From Paenibacillus sp. W2I17 (GTDB lineage Bacteria; Bacillota; Bacilli; Paenibacillales; Paenibacillaceae): a stretch of DNA of 64,000 nucleotides. Below the pieces are notes generated by a model. That model searched no databases and was not told the origin of the DNA. It saw only the letters and a list, made by a program, of their open reading frames with translations. The position numbers and the translations under genes were made by a program. This document shows, piece after piece, positions 25,306-34,645 of the stretch (its first letter is position 1; each line of letters begins with the position of its first letter). The stretch is taken from positions 3,224,001 through 3,288,000 of the forward strand of contig NZ_JAUSXM010000001.1 in the NCBI RefSeq assembly GCF_030815985.1. The letters are read 5' to 3'.

Positions 25306-25806
25306 ATGCAACAACCCGAAACACCCAAGCGTGACCATCAGCAGATTCGTTACCAACGCAGCACAGCTCTATGGAAGGGAAGTTTATGCCTCCTGTTCCT
25401 TCTCTTGTGCGTGAGCTTATTATGGATCATCGTGGACGGACAAGCCGAAAGACTTGAGACGATATACTATTCCATCGCAGCTGTGCTGGGTATGTGGTTG
25501 ATCGGACCGCTATTCTTCATGTTTGTGTCACGACTAACCAGAACCCCTGCCGTGTTGTTATCCTGGGATGATGATGCGTTGAGCACGGGCAAACGGAAGA
25601 TTGCTTGGAGCCAGATTCGCAAAGTCGAACTCGCCTCACCTGCCCGCAGCAAGTGGCTCCTGTCTGCTTCTCCCATGTTTGTCCTGTACTTAAAGGACGG
25701 CACACGGTCTCATATTCAGACAGATCATCTGCTGAGCAAAAAAGAGCTAAACCAGGCTGTGGCTTTGCTTCAGAGGACTTTGCAGGAACAGAAGCAGGAT
25801 CGTTGA
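25306..25806 (+). CDS. Two-helix membrane protein of unknown function
   Basis: 166 residues, ATG 25306 after TAGGAGG. Two hydrophobic helices (about 25-45 and 55-76) are followed by a PH-like cytoplasmic beta domain (AVLLSWDDDALSTGKRKIAWSQIRKVEL, FVLYLKDGTRSHI). The layout recalls the STM3941 family. It is 104 bases downstream of the exporter pair on the same strand and might be read with it, though no partner role is known. Confidence 0.65.
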   Translation: MQQPETPKRDHQQIRYQRSTALWKGSLCLLFLLLCVSLLWIIVDGQAERLETIYYSIAAVLGMWLIGPLFFMFVSRLTRTPAVLLSWDDDALSTGKRKIAWSQIRKVELASPARSKWLLSASPMFVLYLKDGTRSHIQTDHLLSKKELNQAVALLQRTLQEQKQDR

Positions 25807-25839
25807 GTACGGGATGGATGAGGGCAAGTTCCCCACACA

Positions 25840-26271
25840 TCACTGTGATTTCTCTACACCTATAGACAGGCTGACTTTGTAATTGCCGTAAGGTAACAAC
25901 GCTTCAAGCAGCTGGCCAAGCTGCTCTGTGGTGCCAGTCTGCACCCGCATCAGATAACAACCTTCTCCACTGACGCGATGGACTTCAACGATGTCCTCAC
26001 GATCAGCAATGAATGTACGAAAGGCGGCATGTCTGTCGCCGGAGTTCAAGAAAACTGTGACAAAGGCCTGTAGGCCGAGGCCAAGGCGTTCCGGGTTCCA
26101 TTTTACCGTATACCCTTCAATCACACCCAGATCTTGCAGCTTGCGCACTCTTGCACCAACGGCCTGTCCCGTAAGATGAACCTCTTCACCGATCTCTTTG
26201 TGAGAACGTTTGGCATTCTGAATCAGAATCTGCAAAATACGTATATCCGTGTCATCTATCATTTCATTCAT
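25840..26271 (-). CDS. Lrp/AsnC-family regulator
   Basis: 143 residues, normal family length. N-terminal HTH (DTDIRILQILIQNAKRS, EEVHLTGQAVGARVRKLQDLG) and a C-terminal RAM ligand-binding domain (FVTVFLNSG, VHRVSGEGCYLMRVQT). The family senses amino acids and regulates metabolism or export. It is divergent from the MBL-fold gene 131 bases away, which may be a target. A second in-frame ATG three codons in is possible. Confidence 0.88.
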   Translation of the reverse strand: MNEMIDDTDIRILQILIQNAKRSHKEIGEEVHLTGQAVGARVRKLQDLGVIEGYTVKWNPERLGLGLQAFVTVFLNSGDRHAAFRTFIADREDIVEVHRVSGEGCYLMRVQTGTTEQLGQLLEALLPYGNYKVSLSIGVEKSQ

Positions 26272-26402
26272 CTTGCTTCAGCAATCCTTTCACGGTGAAA
26301 TTAGCGTGGCCTAATTCCATTCATCATGTTATGTACGCCGTTAAACGGGTTGTATACCATATAGGGTAATACTATTAAACAACTCGAAGGAGTGCAAATA
26401 TA

Positions 26403-27161
26403 ATGAAAATTCAATTGATTCGCAATGCTACACTGTGGCTGGAATACGGAGGACTGAACATTCTCGTTGATCCGATGCTGATGGACGCCGAAGTCATGCC
26501 TGCATTCCCGAACACACCGAATGAGCTACGTAATCCGAGAGTCGGTCTGCCCGAAACCGAAACGGATTATCTGAATCCGGATCTGTTGATTGTGACACAC
26601 ACCCATGTGGACCACTGGGATGAAGCCGCGGCGAAACAACTTGGCAAAGACATTCCCCTGATCTGCCAGCCTGGGGACGAGAATATATTTCTAGGTGCCG
26701 GATTCACGAATGTAACAGTTGTAGATGAAAAACATGAGCATCACTCTGTCCGATTCGCCCGTACATCCGGGCATCATGGCACAGGTGAAATCGGTGAACG
26801 TATGGGCAAGGTGTCCGGTTTCGTACTTGAAGCAGATGGAGAACCTGTCACCTATATTGCGGGGGATACGATCTGGTGTGAAGAACCTGCTGAGGCCATT
26901 CGCCAATATAGCCCTGAAGTCATTGTCGTGAATGCAGGAGGTGCACGCTTCGTGGAGGGTGATCCCATTACGATGGACGGCCCTGACGTTGTCGCCGTGA
27001 AGCGCCATGCGCCGTCTGCTCATGTCATCGCTGTGCACATGGATGCGATTAACCATTGTGTGATGTCTCGTACGGATCTTGCGACTTATCTGGCATCCGA
27101 GCAGTTGGACGGTCAGGTGCTCATTCCACGCGATGGCGAAAGTTTTGAGTTTAAATCTTAA
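26403..27161 (+). CDS. MBL-fold metal-dependent hydrolase (UlaG-like)
   Basis: 252 residues, ATG 26403 after GAAGGAG. The metallo-beta-lactamase motif reads THTHVDHWD (about 63-71), with further His/Asp ligands in HHGTGE, GDTIW and VHMDAINHC. No signal peptide. UlaG-like members include lactonases and nucleotide hydrolases; the substrate here is unknown. It is divergent from the Lrp gene, whose product may control it. Confidence 0.82.
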   Translation: MKIQLIRNATLWLEYGGLNILVDPMLMDAEVMPAFPNTPNELRNPRVGLPETETDYLNPDLLIVTHTHVDHWDEAAAKQLGKDIPLICQPGDENIFLGAGFTNVTVVDEKHEHHSVRFARTSGHHGTGEIGERMGKVSGFVLEADGEPVTYIAGDTIWCEEPAEAIRQYSPEVIVVNAGGARFVEGDPITMDGPDVVAVKRHAPSAHVIAVHMDAINHCVMSRTDLATYLASEQLDGQVLIPRDGESFEFKS

Positions 27162-27181
27162 GTGAGACCGTAGCATGTGAC

Positions 27182-27224
27182 GAAAAAAAGCTGGATGCGA
27201 TGAACTCGCACCCAGCTTTTTTTG
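27182..27224. terminator. Bidirectional terminator between convergent genes
   Basis: AAAAAAAGCTGG-ATGCGA against TCGCA-CCCAGCTTTTTTT gives a good stem with T runs on both strands. Confidence 0.85.
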
Positions 27225-27246
27225 ATTCAAGAAGTACGCTGATCCA

Positions 27247-28812
<1,566 letters not shown>

Positions 28813-28931
28813 TCATATTTATATTAAAATCGATTATAGCCTTAATTTCAACCTGAATTTTGCAAAATGTTATTCTTTTTACTGAATTTATGTTTAACTT
28901 AATTCTATACAGATAAAATGGAGGAACAACT

Positions 28932-29840
28932 GTGATCAGAGCAAATACCGATGCCGAATGGCTACCCCTATATGAAGCACTTGCCAGTGAAGTCCGTCTA
29001 CAGATCATCCGCCTTGTTGCAGAGACTCCGATGAATGTGAAAGACCTTGCTGCTTCACTGGGTCTGAGTAGTGCCATCGTGACCATGCATGTCCGCAAAC
29101 TTCAGGATGTGGGCATTATTCAGTCCAAAATGATACGCAAAGACGGCGGCACACATAAAATGAACAGCCTTGCTGTAGACTGGATTGGCATCTCCATGCC
29201 GCAGGAAAGCGGAACAGCGCGCAAGCTGCACGAGGTTTCCGTCCCCGTGGGACACTACACCCACTTTGACGTCTATCCGACATGTGGTCTGGCTACGTCC
29301 AATCATGTTATCGGACAGTATGATGACCCTCGTTATTTTCTCGACCCTGAGCGGATGCATGCCCATATTCTATGGTTTGGCCGTGGATTTGTGGAGTATA
29401 AAATTCCAAACTATATCTTATCCGGACAGCAGATCAATGCGATTGAATTGTCCCTCGAGATCGGGTCAGAAGCACCTTCGGTGAATCCAAATTGGCCCTC
29501 GGATATTACATTCATGCTTAATGGCATCCGATTAGGGGAATGGACAAGCCCTGGAGATTCAGGCAACGGACGTGGCATGTTCACCCCGGAATGGTGGAGT
29601 GACAGTGTCAATCAGTACGGCATGCTCAAGGTACTGCGAATTACCAATGAGGGTACGTTTATTGATGGACAACATCTATCCGACATTACACTCGCAGATA
29701 TCCCGGTCGAACGCAACCAATGGACTCTTCGTCTTTCGGTGGAGGAAGATGCTCAGCATGTAGGCGGGCTTACCTTATATGGTGAGGGATTCGGCAACTA
29801 CAACCAGGATATCCTGTTCCGACTGTACTATCACGATTGA
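28932..29840 (+). CDS. ArsR-type winged-helix regulator with C-terminal beta-rich domain (arabinan-linked paralogue 2)
   Basis: 302 residues from GTG 28932 (GGAGGA six bases upstream). The N-terminal winged helix (LASEVRLQIIRLV, LSSAIVTMHVRKLQDVG) and the C-terminal roughly 200 residues match the protein at 1150 block by block: PTCGLATS, DDPRYFLDP, IPNYI, GSEAP, WTSPGD, PEWW, NQYGMLK. The C-terminal domain is unknown to me and may bind a sugar. It is divergent from the GH51 arabinofuranosidase and probably regulates it. Confidence 0.78.
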   Translation: MIRANTDAEWLPLYEALASEVRLQIIRLVAETPMNVKDLAASLGLSSAIVTMHVRKLQDVGIIQSKMIRKDGGTHKMNSLAVDWIGISMPQESGTARKLHEVSVPVGHYTHFDVYPTCGLATSNHVIGQYDDPRYFLDPERMHAHILWFGRGFVEYKIPNYILSGQQINAIELSLEIGSEAPSVNPNWPSDITFMLNGIRLGEWTSPGDSGNGRGMFTPEWWSDSVNQYGMLKVLRITNEGTFIDGQHLSDITLADIPVERNQWTLRLSVEEDAQHVGGLTLYGEGFGNYNQDILFRLYYHD

Positions 29841-29864
29841 GTTTTTCAAATAATAAATAACACC

Positions 29865-29910
29865 AAAACACCTCCCACTCGCCTGTCAAAGGCAGAATGG
29901 AAGGTGTTTT
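29865..29910. terminator. Bidirectional terminator between regulator and NlpC/P60 gene
   Basis: AAAACACCTCCCA pairs imperfectly with TGGAAGGTGTTTT, with an inner GCC/GGC; Ts follow on the plus strand. Confidence 0.7.
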
Positions 29911-29959
29911 ATATGCATATGAACATGCGTGGATTATTTAAGAAGGTTCTTGTTTCAAC

Positions 29960-30754
29960 CTACAGCGCACTGCCACCAAACAGGAAGCGATACTCCCAGT
30001 GTTTGCCGGAGATATCACTAGTTGTTACACCACCGCCAGCATTGGAATACGTATGTAATACCTTGCCGTCGCCCAGGTAAATCCCTGTGTGAGTAATGGT
30101 TGCACTAGATTTATTCACGCCCGAATACGATGATGCAGAGCTGCCTTTATACGACATGAAATACATCAGATCACCGCGTTTCAGGTTTTTCCAGTTCGTC
30201 TGAACTGTACCCTTGGCTTTTACATAGGCTCCCTGTTTGCGGGAATCCGCTGGAAGTTTGATACCAAGTGCATCGACAAATGCCTGGCGTACAAAGCTGG
30301 AACAGTCAAAAGTAGCTGTGCTGTTACGACTGGCTCCGAACTCATAAGGTGTTCCCAGATATTTCATTCCCGCCGCAATCACTTTTTCTACAGATGCATT
30401 GCCGGTCACCGATGTACCACTATTCGAACCCGATCCGCTTGTGCCGCCACTAATCGCTTGTGTGTATTTGGATGAAGAAGATATGTAGCCTGTCCGGTTA
30501 GCAGAATCCTTAATCTTATACCAATCCGAACCGGATTGCTGAAGCACCGTTACCGTTTCCCCTTTAGCGACCATGCGAACAATCTTCGCAGAAGAAGAAG
30601 GTGTTGTGCGTAGGTTTACACCCCAGATTACTTTTACTTGTGAATTGTCAACAGCAGCTGCCGATACCTGTGCCGTTAGTGCTCCTGTCGTCAGACTTCC
30701 CATCAGCATCGTTGCTGTGACACTTGCCGTAATAATCGTTTTCTTCCAGTTCAT
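29960..30754 (-). CDS. Secreted SH3b - NlpC/P60 peptidoglycan hydrolase
   Basis: 264 residues with a signal peptide (1-33, ending VSAAA), an SH3b domain (about 40-100, VNLRTTPSSSAKIVRMVAKG) and a C-terminal NlpC/P60 domain (about 128-262). The catalytic Cys is in TFDCSSFVRQAF and His in ITHTGIYLGDG. It cleaves stem peptides of peptidoglycan and likely takes part in wall turnover. Between them is a Gly/Ser linker. It is followed by a shared terminator and appears monocistronic. Confidence 0.88.
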   Translation of the reverse strand: MNWKKTIITASVTATMLMGSLTTGALTAQVSAAAVDNSQVKVIWGVNLRTTPSSSAKIVRMVAKGETVTVLQQSGSDWYKIKDSANRTGYISSSSKYTQAISGGTSGSGSNSGTSVTGNASVEKVIAAGMKYLGTPYEFGASRNSTATFDCSSFVRQAFVDALGIKLPADSRKQGAYVKAKGTVQTNWKNLKRGDLMYFMSYKGSSASSYSGVNKSSATITHTGIYLGDGKVLHTYSNAGGGVTTSDISGKHWEYRFLFGGSAL

Positions 30755-31281
30755 GATGTCGAGTTCCCCCTGATGTTACAGAATTTTAACCTGGCTTGGT
30801 TCTCCCGGGCTTGCCCCATTGTAAACGGGCTATCCATAACGTTCATCAGTCGAAAGTCCTGTATTGATATAGACGAACTTGAGCACTAAGTATCAGGGTG
30901 TGTCCATCATCTGCTGGAAAAATTCACTGCTGATCCCTTCTTTTTGAAAGGTTAAATTATTGTAACTATTTGATATGCTTCATTTTACCGCGATACAAGA
31001 GCTAGGTCGTTTCTCATTCAGGGCATATGCCATATGGCCTAGATTTTAATGTTTAAAATCGCAAATATGGTAAACATTACTATGATTCATTTGCCGATTA
31101 CCGTTCCCCAAATTCACATTTTTGCCTCCAGCCTCAATACGGATCGATTTATCAGCAGTGTCCGTTTGATTATTTCGTATTTCATTTTTGCTTTTCCATA
31201 AAAAAAGAAAAGCCAGGGATTTCTCCCCGGCTTAACCTATGTGATGAGTAACATTACTCTACAGCTGGTTGATCAACTCAT
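30755..31281. other. Non-coding gap between cellulase and NlpC/P60 genes
   Basis: 527 bases with no credible gene. The right end (31199-31236) is the terminator of the GH48 gene; the left end must hold the NlpC/P60 promoter, which I could not fix. Nothing else stands out. Confidence 0.5.
31199..31236 (-). terminator. Terminator of the cellulase operon
   Basis: On the minus strand AAGCCGGGGAGAAATCCCTGGCTT folds into a stem and is followed by TTCTTTTTTT. Confidence 0.75.
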
Positions 31282-34200
31282 TTAAGGTTCAATTCCCCAT
31301 ACCTTGGCGCCATCCTGATAAGCTGTTACTTTCGTCCAGGCACTGAAGGCCGTTTGGGTAGTATCAAAGGAATAATCATTCGTTTGATCAAAATTCGTCC
31401 AGTTGTTTTTCGAGAAACGTCCCTGGATGATTCCGGTTTCGGCACCTGCGGCCAAACTGCCAGCACCTGCTTTGAATTCAATCTCCAGATACGTATCTGC
31501 CGTGCCCTTGGCTGGATCTATCGAAACAAAATGTCCTTCCACGTTACCACTGCCAATCTGTGCATAATCACACCAGAAACTCAGATCAGCGGCACTATCC
31601 TTGGTGAAATAATACCGGACCTTCACTTTGCTCAAGTCCACAGCAGTTGTACCAGTATTCTTCACATTAAATTGTGGAGTTATTGCATTGACCGAAGCTC
31701 CTGAACTACCATTACGGTATTGTACTTCAAGTGTTCCCGTTGTAACTGGAGGTGCCAATGGGGTCAACACCAATACATTCGAATTCGTCTGACCACTCGT
31801 ATTAACGGCTACGACTCTATAATTATAAGCCGTACCATTCACCGCTGTAGCGTCGGTATACGTCAGTGCGGTCAAACCTGTTGCCAGATCAGCATATGCC
31901 CCGGTGCCTACCGAACGTTGTACCTTATAACTTGATGCTCCAGTTGATGCGGTCCATGTCAGTACCGCCTGGGCATTGCCAGCCGTTCCAGTAAGGTTGA
32001 ATACGCCTGGCACAACGGTACCTGCGAGTGGTGTTGCAGATGCCTGTGTCGACGGTGCAGACTCACCTACGGCATTCACCGCAGTGATGACATAATAATA
32101 CGTTGTGCCGTTGGTCAAGCCTGTATCCGTGAATGTCGATCCTGTGACCCCTGTTGCTACAGACGTATAAGGACCACCATTCACCTCTGCACGTTTCACG
32201 GTATACGAAGCTGCACCAGCGGCTGCGTTCCAATTCAGAACCACTTGCTCACTTCCTCCAGTTGCTGTTACGCCAGCAGGAGCAGCGGGAACTTCCACTT
32301 CCGGACTATCGGAATCTCCGAGGAGACGATCATACTCGCCGTACGCTGTAGCCATATCCACCTGTGACCAGAACCGGTGATACGTAAAGGTAGGTGCACC
32401 GTTTTCCCACTGTTTCGTGGTCGTGTTATATGACGTTTTGTACAGATTATCCAAGTAAGCCCATGCCGGATCTTGTTTAATGGCCGGACGCAGATCGGAG
32501 TATCCAATGTATACGCCATTGCCACCTTTCGCCGGATCGGAAGGTACACCTGCTGTACCTGGAATCGTATTGCCCTGACCAAAGGTTCCAGACCAGTTCG
32601 CCGGGATATAGATCTCTTTGGCAAAGAAGCGGAAGTAGTCTTTACGTTCTTCTTCCGTAACAATCCCCACACCATCATTGTAATCCCAAGCTGTATCCAG
32701 CAGAGCCTCGGCCAAATCCTTGGCTTCTTGGCCTTCCGCGCTAAGTGTGCCGTTCTCTGCCTGTGTTCCCGCTGCAAAGAAGGTCAGAGCTTTAACGTAA
32801 CTTCCCAGAACTCCTGTGTCCTGCACTGGATCTTTGGTCGTTACACGGAAGTTCGGATTTTCCGTAAACGAACTGAATCCATTCCATTTGTCCGGTTGAC
32901 CCTGCCATTCCTGACCACCCGGAATCCAGAACTCTCCCGGAGCCGGCGTTGTTGCTACCTGAACATTAGTTCCACCCAAAATGCGCTGTCCAGCCGCATT
33001 CAGATAATAGCCTTGCGCATCCGTCACCGGACGCTCACCTACGAATACATAATCCTTACTCCAGTCGATCCACTTCGTGATTACTTTTTTGGCCATCTGG
33101 AAGTTCTCAGAGGTCAAATCACCGCTCTCCGCAAGAATATAGTACATCTCGGCTACACGCTCCAGCGGCCATGCCTGGAATCCAAACCAGGTGTTGGAAT
33201 CCGGATCACGATACACTGGTGCTTCTTGATAAGCCATGTCATAGAATGTACTTACGCCTGCCGGATAGGCTTTGTATGAACCATCCAGACTGTTCGTTGC
33301 TCCCCCGCCGATAGCTCCTTCATGGGATTGTAGCCAAGTATAGAATTCCAACTGACGTTTCAGCGTCGCATTCCAATCCGCCTTCGCTGTTGCTGATTTC
33401 GGTATCAAGCCGCCAGCCGGGTCAGACAAGGCATACGCTGCAACCGGGTTTTGATAAGCCTGATGGGTATGGCTCGCTCCAATGCGCCAAGCCCAATCCC
33501 CACCTTGACCCAAGCCACCTCCCCAAGACGTATACCAAGCCATGAGATACATGTTGGAATCCTTGCCTGTACCCGGAGTTGGTGTACCGCTCTTTGCACT
33601 TCCAATTTTCTGGAAGTATTTATCATACATGCCATAGCGCAGATAGTCCCCCATCTTCTTCGCTTTATCCAGATATTCCGGATTGTTGTATCCCATCTCC
33701 TTCGCCCAATACAGCACCTGTACAGCACGCGCATCGGCATCCGTTGCATTTGTGTAACGCCATTGCGCTGACGGTACCTGATTTTCCTTTGTGAACAAGC
33801 TCATGAATCCTTCGTTTGCCTTACCAAAAGATTTATCATCCTGGGATGGATGCGGAATGGCTTCCCACACAGACTCCTGCTCTCCACGCTGGAACGTATT
33901 CACATAGGTAGCCGTATGTGATGGATTCAACAGGTTTCCATATCCATACCAGTCATCCACATCGACCAGCCAGTGCATGAGATAGGTCTGATTGTCACCA
34001 TAGGTCGCCTTAAGTTCGGCATCAATCGGGTCTTTACCCGCTGCATATTGACCATTAAGTTGCGATGGATATTGATCAGGGAAAGGTTTTTCCGCTGCAT
34101 ACGTAGCAGGGCTGTTCGGGTTATATGAGCTCATCGTAGGCTGCTCTTCCTTGCCGTCACCTTCGTTGACCGGGATAATGTATTTCTCCATACTGTCCCA

Positions 34201-34557
34201 AGCCGCTTCCAATTGGGACCAATCTCCCGTGTAGTGACCATACATCGTTTCCAACCACAGCCAATAACTGTATGCCTCGGACGTCGTCATATGACCATAA
34301 TCCGGGGCCTCACTCAACAGGGTCTCAATGGAATGATACGGTAGACCCTCTGGTGAAAAATATCCGTTCGCCGGATCTTTCAACTGATCATATAATTGCA
34401 AAAACCGGGCTTCATTAATGCTGTCTGCCTGAATCTCGATGGCCTGATCTGCGGCATGTGCTGTTTGCGGCCCTGCCCAGAGTCCGGTGTATCCGGTCAA
34501 CATGACGGTTCCCGCCAGCATGGCTGTTAAACTTTTTTTCGCAGCTGATTTCAACAT
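31282..34557 (-). CDS. GH48 cellulase with two FN3 and a CBM3 module
   Basis: 1091 residues. Signal peptide (1-36, ending AHAAD), a GH48 catalytic domain of about 650 residues (EARFLQLYDQLKDPANGYFS at its start), two fibronectin III modules (about 755-835 and 850-930) and a C-terminal family 3 cellulose-binding module (about 945-1090, LEVQYRNG...). GH48 enzymes are processive exoglucanases acting from reducing ends and are the main synergistic partner of GH9 enzymes. It lies 88 bases downstream of the GH9 gene on the same strand, so the two form an operon. Confidence 0.92.
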   Translation of the reverse strand: MLKSAAKKSLTAMLAGTVMLTGYTGLWAGPQTAHAADQAIEIQADSINEARFLQLYDQLKDPANGYFSPEGLPYHSIETLLSEAPDYGHMTTSEAYSYWLWLETMYGHYTGDWSQLEAAWDSMEKYIIPVNEGDGKEEQPTMSSYNPNSPATYAAEKPFPDQYPSQLNGQYAAGKDPIDAELKATYGDNQTYLMHWLVDVDDWYGYGNLLNPSHTATYVNTFQRGEQESVWEAIPHPSQDDKSFGKANEGFMSLFTKENQVPSAQWRYTNATDADARAVQVLYWAKEMGYNNPEYLDKAKKMGDYLRYGMYDKYFQKIGSAKSGTPTPGTGKDSNMYLMAWYTSWGGGLGQGGDWAWRIGASHTHQAYQNPVAAYALSDPAGGLIPKSATAKADWNATLKRQLEFYTWLQSHEGAIGGGATNSLDGSYKAYPAGVSTFYDMAYQEAPVYRDPDSNTWFGFQAWPLERVAEMYYILAESGDLTSENFQMAKKVITKWIDWSKDYVFVGERPVTDAQGYYLNAAGQRILGGTNVQVATTPAPGEFWIPGGQEWQGQPDKWNGFSSFTENPNFRVTTKDPVQDTGVLGSYVKALTFFAAGTQAENGTLSAEGQEAKDLAEALLDTAWDYNDGVGIVTEEERKDYFRFFAKEIYIPANWSGTFGQGNTIPGTAGVPSDPAKGGNGVYIGYSDLRPAIKQDPAWAYLDNLYKTSYNTTTKQWENGAPTFTYHRFWSQVDMATAYGEYDRLLGDSDSPEVEVPAAPAGVTATGGSEQVVLNWNAAAGAASYTVKRAEVNGGPYTSVATGVTGSTFTDTGLTNGTTYYYVITAVNAVGESAPSTQASATPLAGTVVPGVFNLTGTAGNAQAVLTWTASTGASSYKVQRSVGTGAYADLATGLTALTYTDATAVNGTAYNYRVVAVNTSGQTNSNVLVLTPLAPPVTTGTLEVQYRNGSSGASVNAITPQFNVKNTGTTAVDLSKVKVRYYFTKDSAADLSFWCDYAQIGSGNVEGHFVSIDPAKGTADTYLEIEFKAGAGSLAAGAETGIIQGRFSKNNWTNFDQTNDYSFDTTQTAFSAWTKVTAYQDGAKVWGIEP
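31290..32280 (-). repeat. FN3-FN3-CBM3 coding segment, copy 1 (related to 34655-35650)
   Basis: The 3' kilobase of the GH48 gene encodes FN3-FN3-CBM3 modules that match those of the GH9 gene nearly block for block (for example YTVKRAEVNGGPYTSVATGV against YTVKRSEVSGGPYTTVATGV). Exact ends and identity need an alignment. Confidence 0.75.
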
Positions 34558-34645
34558 TAATATATACCTCCCTGGAATAGTGGAAATTGAATATAAACAC
34601 TGTTGGTCTGCCCATGCTGCTCTTCGTCTTCTGACATTCAGCTAG

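Noticed and set aside
32473..33279. Open frame of 268 codons antisense to the GH48 gene
   Set aside because: Fully covered by the GH48 catalytic domain on the other strand; no RBS or motif.
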